Below, piece by piece: positions 25,863 to 35,230 of a DNA stretch of 64,000 nucleotides (position 1 is its first letter; every line of letters starts with the position of its first letter). Origin of the DNA: Shimazuella alba (GTDB lineage: Bacteria > Bacillota > Bacilli > Thermoactinomycetales > Thermoactinomycetaceae); contig NZ_WUUL01000005.1 in the NCBI RefSeq assembly GCF_009831235.1, positions 62,001 through 126,000 of the forward strand. Reading direction: 5' to 3'. Below the pieces are notes generated by a model, which saw only the letters and a list, made by a program, of their open reading frames with translations, did no database searches and was not told the origin of the DNA. Both the position numbers and the translations under genes were made by a program.

Positions 25863-28400
25863 GTGTCAAAAGATCAAATCCGAAAAAAAGATGAAGCTGC
25901 TCACAAACAAGAATGGGATGAATTTGAAAATCACCTGTCTTGGTGGGAAGCAGAACAGCCACTCGCCCCCCTTCCTGTAGATCTGCAATTATTATTAATA
26001 AAAAATGATCGCACCTTTGTCGATGAATTGATGAGATTCATCATTCGTAACGAAAGTCAACATATATGGAATGAAAAAAAGAAACGGTATGATTACGTCA
26101 GTCCTCAGGAACTATCAAAACGAGATCGATCCTGGCTGTGGACTCTTTATCTATCCGATCATCCACTGGCAAGAGAAGGACTAAAACAATTACTCAAATA
26201 CTTTACCTATCAGGACTTTAATCAATACGCTTCTAATTCAGGAGTATACGTCAGTTATTACAGCTTTTATGCGATAAGAAATGGAAGATATTTATATAGC
26301 GCTTTAAATAAAAACTACTTCCGTTATTTAAAAGCCATCTATAAATTAGCAGAAAAAAAGCAAGATACAGGGATTTTATCCAGGGTCGCATACCGATTTG
26401 AAGCGGACAGAGATTACTACAAGCTCATTGCTCCTCCTAAACAAACAACGGGAAACCAGCGAAGGTATGGTTTTACTCCTAAAACGAGAAGTTATTTGAC
26501 GAAAAGAACTTGGCGTACCTTACGAAAATTAGGTGAGCAAGGGGCTAAAGAGTATATCAAATTAGCAACTGATCTCTTGTATCAATATACAACAAACGAT
26601 GCGAAGCAAACTTATGTAACAAATCCAAAAACCAATCAAAAACAGTACATTCTATCTTATAAACAAAACTGGGTTCTAAACCATATTCTCTATCACAATA
26701 GTTCCCGTTTTACTTATGGTAGTGCAACTTGGCAAGAAACACCTGATGCCTACTTTCAAAAACCAGAACAACGAGAAGAAGCATTTCCCGCTTTATGGGA
26801 CCAATACCCATATGAGTTACTGATGCTTTTATTAGAAGCAAATGCTTCACCTATCGTTGAATTTGCTGGAAGAGCTTTGCGTATAGGTAACCCTGCTTTT
26901 GTAGCTCAATTGTCTGACCATGTTATCAACCGATTACTACAATCCACTGAACCGTTCCGCCAAGAATTCGGTGTACGGGAAGTATTGAATCGTTTAGATA
27001 AAAATAACCCTGACCTAAATCGCTGGATGTCCTTATCCACACATAAAAACGGTACGATTCGCAGCTTGGCAAACGCTTTTTTACAGCAAAATTTTGTGAC
27101 ATGGTCTGATGAGACAAAGGCGCAATTGATACAGATGTTGTTAGCAAAATTGACAGAATCTCCTGATGCACCTTATTTGAGCGAATGGTTCACTTTTTTC
27201 GAAAGCGATTTGCGGGATGTACTAGCAAATAATATCAAGCTATCAATGATCACACCATTACTAGCTGATGTTCAACCTATCATCGTACAGTTTATATCCT
27301 TATTTCTTTCGGTCATTCACAGAGAATATGACCCTTACACAGCGGATGACTTGCTTCCTTTCTTGGAAAACGAATCAGAATCTATCCGAAAAACAGCGAG
27401 AAATATTTTACATAAAGATTACATGATGCTCTCTTGTACTCCAGCATTTTTGGTGAAATGGTGTGCTGTTCCCTACGAAGATAACCAAGTATTTCTCACA
27501 CCATTTTTTGCAGATCGGATGCATTGGCTTATCCCGATCCTGCCAAAGTTCCTCGATGCTCTGTGGGCCGAAATGATGCAAAACGAACTACCAGAAATCA
27601 GCCAAAACTATATTTTAAACGATCTACTAGGCACTCTATTTTTAGCCGAACTAACGGATACACCAATCGATCAAGTTTTAGCACTTCTGAATCACACTGA
27701 TACCAGCTATCAAGAACTTGGTGCAAGATTATTCGCTGCCAAGCAACCAGCAGTTGAGCAATTTACGATGGATCAACTACTTAACTTAGCACACAACCAA
27801 ATTGCATTGTGCAGAAGTGAAGCTCGCAATATGATCATTCAAGTAAAAGATAAAATGACCGATGAGGGCTTAGTTAACTTAGTAGAAACTCATTGGGATG
27901 ATACAAGAAATTGGGCATTTGCATATATGCGGACCATGTCTGTCGATCAATTCACTCCTACGCTTATCTATGGATTAATCGACAGCGCGCGCCAAGATGT
28001 ACAAGCATTTGGGATGGAAATGGTAGACATTCATTTCGCTGATCTAGACATAACAGAATTACTACTTCGTGCTAGCGAAAGTACAGATCTGTTTGTACAA
28101 GAGTATGCACTGTCACTCGCAGAGAAAATCGAATGGACCAAAGATAAAATTACAAAACTTGAATTGTTCTTTCGAACGATTTTATTTAAAGTTCATCAAG
28201 CTAGAAAAGCAAAGCAAATGACATTGGATCTATTGGTCAAATTGGGGAAAACAGACCGCAGCATGGCAGAGAAGATCGTTCCTCTCCTATCGGATGTTGC
28301 TCATATCGGTGGAAAACGTGATTTTGAACGAATCTTATTTACACTAACGCAATTAAAAGCTCTCTATCCAGAAATAGAATCCCCCATACAAGTCCGATAA
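25863..28400 (+). CDS. Retron-associated helical-repeat (ARM/HEAT-like) protein, 845 aa
   Basis: A large soluble protein, probably the scaffold or effector of the retron. After a charged start (KDQIRKKDEAAHKQEWDEFE) the sequence is almost all helices, with repeated about-40-residue units from about 300 on (for example LLEANASPIVEFAGRALRI, LLLRASESTDLFVQEYALSLAEKI, LNRLDKNNPDLNRWM), as in ARM/HEAT solenoids. No nuclease, membrane or nucleotide motif was seen. The GTG at 25863 is chosen for AAAGGAG 7 nt upstream; the frame is open from a TTG at 25836 inside the terminator. 13 nt separate it from the next gene. Retron type XIII is described as carrying an ARM-repeat protein. Confidence 0.82.
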   Translation: MSKDQIRKKDEAAHKQEWDEFENHLSWWEAEQPLAPLPVDLQLLLIKNDRTFVDELMRFIIRNESQHIWNEKKKRYDYVSPQELSKRDRSWLWTLYLSDHPLAREGLKQLLKYFTYQDFNQYASNSGVYVSYYSFYAIRNGRYLYSALNKNYFRYLKAIYKLAEKKQDTGILSRVAYRFEADRDYYKLIAPPKQTTGNQRRYGFTPKTRSYLTKRTWRTLRKLGEQGAKEYIKLATDLLYQYTTNDAKQTYVTNPKTNQKQYILSYKQNWVLNHILYHNSSRFTYGSATWQETPDAYFQKPEQREEAFPALWDQYPYELLMLLLEANASPIVEFAGRALRIGNPAFVAQLSDHVINRLLQSTEPFRQEFGVREVLNRLDKNNPDLNRWMSLSTHKNGTIRSLANAFLQQNFVTWSDETKAQLIQMLLAKLTESPDAPYLSEWFTFFESDLRDVLANNIKLSMITPLLADVQPIIVQFISLFLSVIHREYDPYTADDLLPFLENESESIRKTARNILHKDYMMLSCTPAFLVKWCAVPYEDNQVFLTPFFADRMHWLIPILPKFLDALWAEMMQNELPEISQNYILNDLLGTLFLAELTDTPIDQVLALLNHTDTSYQELGARLFAAKQPAVEQFTMDQLLNLAHNQIALCRSEARNMIIQVKDKMTDEGLVNLVETHWDDTRNWAFAYMRTMSVDQFTPTLIYGLIDSARQDVQAFGMEMVDIHFADLDITELLLRASESTDLFVQEYALSLAEKIEWTKDKITKLELFFRTILFKVHQARKAKQMTLDLLVKLGKTDRSMAEKIVPLLSDVAHIGGKRDFERILFTLTQLKALYPEIESPIQVR

Positions 28401-28413
28401 AGGAGGATACAGC

Positions 28414-30039
28414 ATGTTATTCCAACAAACTTACGCTTCATCAAGCGGTGTCAGTCACGCTGGCGGTAATACACTCGTTAACTTTTCACCTGATTTAGGC
28501 AGAGAACCAACTTTTTTTCGTGGTAAAATTGCTGACCCGATTCGCTATCGCGATGCGATGATCGCACTTCGGGATGTAGTTGTCTCAGATCTCAACTTTA
28601 AGCCTAAAGACAATACGGCTTATCAAGAATGGGTGAAACAACAGTATTTACTTGATATCGCTGGTATTTTAGGGGAAAAAGCAGACATATCTATACGAAT
28701 TCATGAATTACAAAAACGAATGACTGAATTAAACAAGCTCCGTACTGCTCGCATGGGCGATTACTACAAATCACGACGACAATATTTTAACTGGCTCTAT
28801 AATAACGATAAAGACGCTTGGTTTGTGTTGGACCCTGTTATCACAGTGGCACCTGATCAAGTATTTTTTGAAGCTTTCTCATTGGATGAATCTTCTTATG
28901 GCAGATTGGCTGTTCATGAAGAACTTTTTACAGATGTAAAAGATTTTCAATACGGAACGACCAATATTGATTTCTCCGATAACTTATTAGCTGAACTAAA
29001 ACGTATGCGCACCTATCGTCCTACTGAGTTTCAAGTAGATCCATCTGGATTTGAAGTTGCTACGGAAGGAAGAGAAGTTTACAAAGAGAAAAAAATCGAT
29101 GTACCTACAAGTTGGATTCGTGGTTTCTTACAGGTTCAATCAGCCATGAGCATGCCAACATCTTCTTTTGAACTAAAACCGATCGACTTATATAACATCT
29201 GCAATTTCTTACGAAAACACAAAGAACAACACAGTCCTCGTTCTTTAAAATATATCTTACAGCCAGGAGAACCAGTAAAGCTCGTCATCGAACCGTGGAA
29301 CGAAACAATCACCTTTGCAGGCTCGATTTATCTTGGTGATACTGCACAGGAGATTCGCACATGGGGTCGCAGACGATTGTTTTTACTTGAACGATTATTG
29401 CCTCTTGCTGACCGCATTACGGTTCATTTGCTAGGGACAGGTATGCCTAGTTTCTATGTCGTAGATATGGGTAACCTCAGCTTCACCCTTGGTTTATCTG
29501 GATGGACACGAAATGATTGGGCAAATGCTGGTAACTTTGACTTGATGATTGGGACGAGTACCAAAGCAACACCAAGCCAATCTGCACTTGTTTTTTCTCA
29601 GCTTAAACTGAAGAAAACAGCAACCGATTCGGAACTGGCCAATTGGACTCATCTTCCATCAGACATCGTACAAGCTTCCCTGCGTCAACTTTGCAGTGCA
29701 GGCAGAGTAATGTTTGACTTGGAGATCGGTAAGTATCGCTTGCGCGAACTGACTCGTGATCCGCTGCCAATGGATCAATTGAAATACACCAATCCTCGAG
29801 AAGAAGCAGCCAAACAATTGGTTGAAGGAGACAAAGTTACGCTCAAAAAGCGGACTTCTCAAGCGAATGGTTGGAACTTGGAAGGTACAGTGGAATCACA
29901 AAAAACACAAGTTCAACTAGATAAAGACGGGAAAATTGCATCCGCACAATGTTCTTGCTACTTCTACAAACAAAATCGATTGATGCAAGGACCATGTGAA
30001 CACATGCTAGCTTTACTATCGGCTCATCAAAAATCATAG
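28414..30039 (+). CDS. Retron-associated winged-helix/SWIM zinc-finger protein, 541 aa
   Basis: The C-terminal motif CSC-x12-CEH (about 517-534) is a SWIM zinc finger (CxC...CxH), a nucleic-acid or protein-binding fold. Before it, about residues 395-455 (LKLKKTATDSELANW, then SLRQLCSAGRVMFD) look like a winged helix. The N-terminal 380 residues are soluble, mixed alpha/beta, with no known catalytic motif; this part resembles SWIM-domain proteins of Bacillus loci. AAAGGAGG stands 7 nt before the ATG. Second gene of the operon, 17 nt before the RT gene. The WH+SWIM pairing beside an ARM protein and an RT is the type XIII retron signature. Confidence 0.87.
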   Translation: MLFQQTYASSSGVSHAGGNTLVNFSPDLGREPTFFRGKIADPIRYRDAMIALRDVVVSDLNFKPKDNTAYQEWVKQQYLLDIAGILGEKADISIRIHELQKRMTELNKLRTARMGDYYKSRRQYFNWLYNNDKDAWFVLDPVITVAPDQVFFEAFSLDESSYGRLAVHEELFTDVKDFQYGTTNIDFSDNLLAELKRMRTYRPTEFQVDPSGFEVATEGREVYKEKKIDVPTSWIRGFLQVQSAMSMPTSSFELKPIDLYNICNFLRKHKEQHSPRSLKYILQPGEPVKLVIEPWNETITFAGSIYLGDTAQEIRTWGRRRLFLLERLLPLADRITVHLLGTGMPSFYVVDMGNLSFTLGLSGWTRNDWANAGNFDLMIGTSTKATPSQSALVFSQLKLKKTATDSELANWTHLPSDIVQASLRQLCSAGRVMFDLEIGKYRLRELTRDPLPMDQLKYTNPREEAAKQLVEGDKVTLKKRTSQANGWNLEGTVESQKTQVQLDKDGKIASAQCSCYFYKQNRLMQGPCEHMLALLSAHQKS

Positions 30040-30056
30040 GAGAGGAGGAAACCATA

Positions 30057-31493
30057 GTGTCCGAAGAAAATAAAATGCTGACAAGAGAAGAGTGGATTGT
30101 AAAAATCCAGTCCGAAGGAAAAAATGAAACAATACGCAGCGAGATGATTCGGCTCGGCTTTTGGGAAGCACCCCATCTGAGTGAGGAAGAACGCGAACAG
30201 CAAGCCAAAGAAGATGAAGAATACAAAGAAGTACAGAAAGAATTACAAGCATTACAAAAGCAATCCAAGCAACTAAAAGATATCGACTTTTTGTTAAAAG
30301 AAGCACGAAAACGCCGAATTGAAGAAAGTAAACAAAGACGGGCAGAACGAAAAGAACAACGAGAAAAAGCACAAGCTGAAGCGAAAGAAAAATGGGAACA
30401 GTATCGCGAAACGCATGTCATCCATGTCGGTGACGGAGTTTCCTCAGGTCTTTCTTCCTTTGATGCTGATGAAGCTAAACTCATGCAACACAAATTACCA
30501 TTGATACGTTCTGCTCTACAATTATCGGAAGATATGGGTTTTACCTTATCAGAAATAAAGTGGCTGACTTATCATCGAAACACTGCAACGATTAATCACT
30601 ACACACGCTTTACTATCCCGAAAAAAAATGGCGGGAACAGGGAGATATCTGCACCCAAAACAAAGCTGAGGAAAGCACAAACATGGGTAAAAGCGAACAT
30701 CTTAGATAACTTAGCAGTTCATGATGCTGCATATGGTTTTGTGAATGGAAAAAGTACGGTAAATAACGCGAAGCCCCATATCGGCAAAGATGCTGTTATC
30801 AAATTTGATCTAAAAGATTTCTTCCCTTCTATCTCGTTTGTTCGAGTGCGTGGATTGTTTGAATCGTTTGGATACAGCCGTGCAATCAGCACTTTATTCG
30901 CCTTAATCTGTACAGAACCTCCTCGCAAAGAAGTTGAGTTTGACGGGAAAATGTATTATGTAGCGATGTCGGATCGACAATTGCCACAAGGAGCATGCAC
31001 CAGTCCAACAATCACCAACTTATTGTGCAGACGATTGGATGAAAAATTAACCCAACTGGCAACAGATAAAGGATTCACTTACACTCGTTATGCCGATGAT
31101 CTCACCTTCTCTGGAAAAGAAGAATCTTTAAACCAACTCGGCTCCTTGATGAATAATGTGCGTAGTATTGTCGCCTTTGAGGGATTTGTGGTAAATGAAG
31201 AAAAAACACGAGTGCTCCGCGCTGGACGTCGCCAACGTGTCACAGGAATCGTCGTAAATGAGAAAGCCAATCTAACACGCAAAGACATTCGCAGTTTTCG
31301 TGCGTTGTTACATAATGTAGAGCAAAGAGGGTTGGACGAAGAAAATCATAAAAACCATCCGCACTTTTGGGACTATATCAATGGATATGTGAGTTATGTG
31401 CAAATGGTACGACCTGACATCGGTCAAAAGTTTGCAGCTCAAGTGCTGAGAATAGCGGAGAAATACGGTTTACCTGTACGTGTTCATGCTTAA
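30057..31493 (+). CDS. Retron reverse transcriptase, 478 aa
   Basis: Would copy the msd part of the retron RNA into msDNA. The RT domain (about 180-460) has FDLKDFFPSI with the first catalytic Asp, LPQGACTSP (motif B), YADDLTF (345-351) with the two catalytic Asp, and the two retron hallmarks NAKPH (NAxxH, 237-241) and VTG (395-397), which recognise the cognate RNA. Residues 1-125 are an added, highly charged coiled coil (EREQQAKEDEEYKE... KRRIEESKQRRAERKE), longer than the N-terminus of most retron RTs and a likely partner-binding arm. GTG start with GAGGAGG upstream. Last gene of the operon, with a terminator after it. Confidence 0.95.
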   Translation: MSEENKMLTREEWIVKIQSEGKNETIRSEMIRLGFWEAPHLSEEEREQQAKEDEEYKEVQKELQALQKQSKQLKDIDFLLKEARKRRIEESKQRRAERKEQREKAQAEAKEKWEQYRETHVIHVGDGVSSGLSSFDADEAKLMQHKLPLIRSALQLSEDMGFTLSEIKWLTYHRNTATINHYTRFTIPKKNGGNREISAPKTKLRKAQTWVKANILDNLAVHDAAYGFVNGKSTVNNAKPHIGKDAVIKFDLKDFFPSISFVRVRGLFESFGYSRAISTLFALICTEPPRKEVEFDGKMYYVAMSDRQLPQGACTSPTITNLLCRRLDEKLTQLATDKGFTYTRYADDLTFSGKEESLNQLGSLMNNVRSIVAFEGFVVNEEKTRVLRAGRRQRVTGIVVNEKANLTRKDIRSFRALLHNVEQRGLDEENHKNHPHFWDYINGYVSYVQMVRPDIGQKFAAQVLRIAEKYGLPVRVHA

Positions 31494-31524
31494 AAACTAG
31501 GATAAATTTATCCTAGTTTTTTAT
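31493..31524 (+). terminator. Terminator of the retron operon
   Basis: AAAACTAGGATAA and TTATCCTAGTTTT form a long stem followed by TTATATT. It starts at the RT stop codon. Confidence 0.9.
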
Positions 31525-31532
31525 ATTCTCTT

Positions 31533-32450
31533 GAATTGAACACTCCCATCACCTACGCTATCGCTTAGAGGTGGGGATTCTTAGGAACTCCCGTCTAATA
31601 TTTACTAAGCTTAGACCGCAGTCCCAGCGGCAAACAGTCTTATACCTTCTTGCAAAATGTTCGTTGCTGCGATGATGTCCCTGTCGTGTTATTCGTTACA
31701 TTCGGGACATGTCCATGCTCTCAAGTTTAGATTCTTCACGTCTTTGTTGTGGTAACCACAACAGGAACAGAGTTGGGACGATGGGAATGTTTTTCCTACT
31801 TTCACCATTGTTCTTCCAAACCCACTCTGCCTTATACGCTAACATGCTTGTGAATTCTGACCATGAGTCATCTGTAATCGATTTAGCTAACTTATAGTTT
31901 TTGATCTGTTTTTCACTTGCAAATCTTCGATGCTGATGACTAGGTTTTCGTGAATCAGTTTCGAAGACAATTTGTGAAGGAAATCATGGCGAGCGTTGAC
32001 TTTGTTCCAATTGGAACCTCTTCGGTACGTCTAGATAGGATGCGTTGTGCTTTTGCCAGTTACTGTTCATAATGGAGTAAAAATCGATTTGGTTTGACTT
32101 TTGTACCATCCGAGAGTATTGCAAAATCTTTTAAACCAAGATCGATCCCTACTGCTTTTTTCTTAGCTGGAACTATGGGAAAATAATTCCTTTCACACAG
32201 GACGGAAACGAAATACTTTCCGGATGGATTTACGTCTAACCGTAGCAGAAAGAATACGTCCATCGACTTCACGAGACTTCGCAAACCTCACCCAGCCTAG
32301 TTTCGGAAGTTTGATTTTATCCTTTCTATTTGAATATTTCGATTTATACATGGACTCGTGTAAGACTGCACCCGATTTCTCTTGGATTTCAATCTGGGTT
32401 AATCATTTGCCGATTCATCCCCCACTTATGGAAGATGGGGTATTCTCGAC
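31533..32450 (-). pseudogene. IS200/IS605-family element relic with broken tnpB
   Basis: On the minus strand, pieces of TnpB appear in shifted frames: GIDLGLKDFAILSDG (RuvC-I Asp), [11 protein letters not shown] (RuvC-II Glu), a zinc ribbon with [11 protein letters not shown] and CPECNE, and HDRDIIAATNIL (RuvC-III Asp). At least three disruptions prevent a full protein. The 3' side keeps a right end with the hairpin CCCATCACCT/AGAGGTGGGG (31548-31578) and the TTCTTAGGAACT segment, where the guide (omega) RNA of such elements lies. The left end at about 32418-32440 has another short hairpin. No tnpA. Confidence 0.82.
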
Positions 32451-32703
32451 GCACTGACAGATAAATAATCACTTATCCTTATAAAAATACTAACAATGTA
32501 CTATTATTCTTATAATTTCAATATCTTCTATAACTACTGCACATTAGCGAGATTAATACCGATAATGAATGTAATTAGCTTCTACACTTTAAACCGTTAA
32601 ATGATACCGGAATAAACAGATAATTTACATTTTTTATTTAATGATAATTATAGATATTTTACGTTATAATAATGGAGGGAATCGAGAAGAAAAGGAGTTC
32701 CCA
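32451..32703. other. AT-rich leader of the 97-aa gene
   Basis: No gene seen. It presumably holds the promoter for 32704; nothing further is recognised. Confidence 0.4.
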
Positions 32704-32997
32704 GTGTCTAAAACCACAAATGTAGTCGAAACAAAAAACTCCTCTGGGGCGATAGAAACTGTCACCTTCATCGGTCAGTTTTCTGACCTGTTGATGTTTC
32801 GAACTACCCCCTATGTTCTGGAGAGATCAAAAAAGGTCAAGCTGTTCGCCCAGCTCATTCAGAAGGGCGCCGAATATGTAATTGCCATTCGACGAGATGG
32901 TGAAGACAAAACCGAAAATCACCTCCGCTTCCACACCAACGAAGATGTTGTGGTGGATGGAGTAATATTCAGACACCGCTTTCCGTCCCAGAAGTAA
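32704..32997 (+). CDS. Small protein of 97 aa, foreign codon usage
   Basis: The GTG at 32704 has AAGGAG 7 nt upstream; the frame is open to 32641 without need. The product is basic and beta-rich (VETVTFIGQFSDLLMFR-like strands, YVIAIRRDGEDK, VVVDGVIFRHRF), without Cys or a membrane segment. Codons favour C/G at position three (GTC ACC TTC ATC GGT) against an AT-rich background. A 10-bp hairpin follows. Unknown family, one of the orphan set described in the findings. Confidence 0.65.
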   Translation: MSKTTNVVETKNSSGAIETVTFIGQFSDLLMFRTTPYVLERSKKVKLFAQLIQKGAEYVIAIRRDGEDKTENHLRFHTNEDVVVDGVIFRHRFPSQK

Positions 32998-33015
32998 AAA
33001 CATATAGGACGAAAA

Positions 33016-33047
33016 ACTGCACAGATACTTTCTAGTCTCTGTGCAGT
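33016..33047. repeat. 10-bp inverted repeat after the 97-aa gene
   Basis: ACTGCACAGA and TCTGTGCAGT flank a 12-nt loop; no T-tract follows. Confidence 0.85.
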
Positions 33048-33077
33048 CAGCACTTATCATATGAAAATATGTGAAAT

Positions 33078-33108
33078 AAAAAAGCCATTCTACTCAGGAT
33101 GGCTTAAT
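33078..33108 (-). terminator. Terminator of the LysR gene
   Basis: On the minus strand AAGCCATCC and GAATGGCTT pair, followed by TTTTTATTT. Confidence 0.85.
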
Positions 33109-33148
33109 TTAGTTTCCACCAACCTACAACCTAATAAAGCCCTGTACG

Positions 33149-34042
33149 TCAATCAATCAAAGAAACATTTTTTTGCACAACTTGCATAAATGCTTGAATT
33201 GCAGGTGAGAGCCACTTCTCTTTATGCCATAACATTTGTGTGTAGATCGGAAAGTGTGGCAACTCTATCGGAAGGACAACAAGCTCACCACGATCCAACT
33301 CAGTACGAACTACTACTTCTGGAAGAAAGGCAATTCCTATTCCAGACATGGCACATTGTTTGATTGCTTCCGCGCTACTAAACTCCAAAAACATATTAGC
33401 CTCTATCCCTTTTTGTTTCAGAAATTGGTCAAACAGAGTACGATATGTGCACCCCTTTTCATTAACCAAAAATTGCTCTGCTCGTAAATGTTCGGGAAGC
33501 AATTTTTGTTCTTTTCGCAAAGGATGATCCGAAGATACGAATAACTGGAACGACTCATATCGCAATGTTTCACTAGCTATAGAGGTAGATCGGATAGGTT
33601 CATCTAACAAAAATACAACATCTGCTTTCCCCTCACATAAGCTCTGTTTGAGATTATCATAGGAAATCGGTTTGAAAATAAGCCGAACACCTGGGTATTC
33701 TCTACGAAATTGCAGAAAAGTGGAAGGTAATCGATAAGCACATAAGACTTCATTTGCACTTATCGTCACTGTTCCCGTAATCTGCTCTTGACTGCAAACG
33801 ACTTCTCTTGCTTCCTCCAAAGTTATTAATGCTTGGTTTACATACAACAGAAACCGTTTCCCTGCATCTGTTAAAATAAGCTGCTTCCCAAGACGATCAA
33901 ACAGGCGAACTTTTAATTCTTTTTCTAATGCTTGCATTTGCATCGTTACATTTGATGGGACATAATTTAAGGCTGCTGCAGCTTTACTAAAATTAAGTGT
34001 GTTAGCTACTGTCTGAAAGGTTATCAGTTGACGAAGTTCCAT
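33149..34042 (-). CDS. LysR-family transcriptional regulator
   Basis: A 298-aa regulator. The N-terminal HTH (MELRQLITFQTVANTLNFSKAAAALNY...) is typical, and the C-terminal two-lobed sensor (about 90-295) has standard spacing. It is divergent from the acyltransferase-like gene 114 nt away, the normal setting for a LysR protein controlling its neighbour. The start is set at MELRQL (AAGGAT upstream) rather than the in-frame codons 21 nt earlier. The effector is unknown. Confidence 0.9.
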   Translation of the reverse strand: MELRQLITFQTVANTLNFSKAAAALNYVPSNVTMQMQALEKELKVRLFDRLGKQLILTDAGKRFLLYVNQALITLEEAREVVCSQEQITGTVTISANEVLCAYRLPSTFLQFRREYPGVRLIFKPISYDNLKQSLCEGKADVVFLLDEPIRSTSIASETLRYESFQLFVSSDHPLRKEQKLLPEHLRAEQFLVNEKGCTYRTLFDQFLKQKGIEANMFLEFSSAEAIKQCAMSGIGIAFLPEVVVRTELDRGELVVLPIELPHFPIYTQMLWHKEKWLSPAIQAFMQVVQKNVSLID

Positions 34043-34156
34043 GTTCAACATCCTTATTGTCAATAATTTTGAATCTACATATCAAAAACGTTAAATTTAC
34101 TTGATGTTACTGCTAGTATACACTAACTCTACAACGAACTTGAAAGGGGTTTGAAC

Positions 34157-35167
34157 ATGGATTATAAAATCTTTCAACTAGGAGATGTCACTCTCCAATC
34201 GGGTGAAATATTACCGAATGCTTTTCTTGCTTATCAAACTTATGGAACACTAAATGAAGATAAGAACAATGTCATTGTTTATCCCACTGCTTTTGGTGAT
34301 CAACATTATCAAAATGAATGGTTGATTGGTCCAGATATGGCACTAGACCCCAATAAATACTTTATAATCGTCCCAAATTTACTTGGAAATGGGCTATCCT
34401 CATCACCCAGCAATACACCAGCTCCTTTTGACAGGAGTAGATTTCCTAAAATTACCATTTTTGATAATATTTCTTTTCAATATCGTCTGATTACCGAGAA
34501 ATTTGGAATTGAAAAAATAGCACTTGTGACAGGTTGGTCACTAGGAGCACTACAGACGTTTCAATGGGCAGCGAGCTACCCTGACATGGTAGAACGAATC
34601 GCTCCATTTTGTGGAACAGCTAAAACTTGGCCACACACCTATGTTTTTTTAGAAGGGGTAAAGGCACCTCTTGTTTCAAATGCCGAATGGGCGAATGGTG
34701 AATATACCCTTCAACCAAAAACCGCCATGCGATCAATTGGACGCGTTTACGCTGGTTGGGGTTTTTCTCAAGCATTTTATCGAAAAGAGTTATACCGTGA
34801 ACTGGGCTACAACAGCTTAGAAAACTTCCTTACAGATTTTTGGGAGAAAAATTTTCTCAACATCGATGCCAATAATTTATTAGCTATGCTCTGGACAGGA
34901 CAACATGGAGATATTAGTGCAAATCACCTTTATAATGGAGATTTTGAAAAAGCACTCCAAAGCATTCGAGCAAAAGCTGTCATCATGCCTGGAACTACAG
35001 ACTTATACTTTCCTCCTGAAGATAGCCAATATGAGACAGAGCAGATCCCCAATGCTGTATTCCGTCCTATTGAATCGATATGGGGACATCTTGCAGGTCG
35101 TGGTATTCATGAAGTAGATACAAAGTTTATAGATGATCAACTTAGAAACTTGTTGAAACTAACTTAG
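34157..35167 (+). CDS. MetX-like α/β-hydrolase (homoserine O-acetyltransferase family)
   Basis: A 336-aa alpha/beta-hydrolase fold protein. It has the MetX-type start (LQSGEILPNAFLAYQTYGTLN), the oxyanion segment NLLGNGLSSSPSNT, the nucleophile elbow TGWSLGALQTFQWA (Ser), the Asp in PGTTDLYFPPED and the His in WGHLAGRG. True MetX enzymes keep a homoserine-binding Arg/Tyr set that I cannot verify, so it may be a homologous hydrolase with another acyl substrate. ATG 34157 with AAAGGGG upstream. Divergent from LysR. Confidence 0.8.
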   Translation: MDYKIFQLGDVTLQSGEILPNAFLAYQTYGTLNEDKNNVIVYPTAFGDQHYQNEWLIGPDMALDPNKYFIIVPNLLGNGLSSSPSNTPAPFDRSRFPKITIFDNISFQYRLITEKFGIEKIALVTGWSLGALQTFQWAASYPDMVERIAPFCGTAKTWPHTYVFLEGVKAPLVSNAEWANGEYTLQPKTAMRSIGRVYAGWGFSQAFYRKELYRELGYNSLENFLTDFWEKNFLNIDANNLLAMLWTGQHGDISANHLYNGDFEKALQSIRAKAVIMPGTTDLYFPPEDSQYETEQIPNAVFRPIESIWGHLAGRGIHEVDTKFIDDQLRNLLKLT

Positions 35168-35230
35168 TCGTACCATTTAATTCTGTATCTGAAGGTACTT
35201 GTACAACATAGCGATTAATAGGTGGTACAA

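Noticed and set aside
30057-31493. Group II intron or DGR reverse transcriptase
   Set aside because: No maturase or intron domains V/VI, no template/variable repeat pair, and the retron NAxxH and VTG motifs are present.
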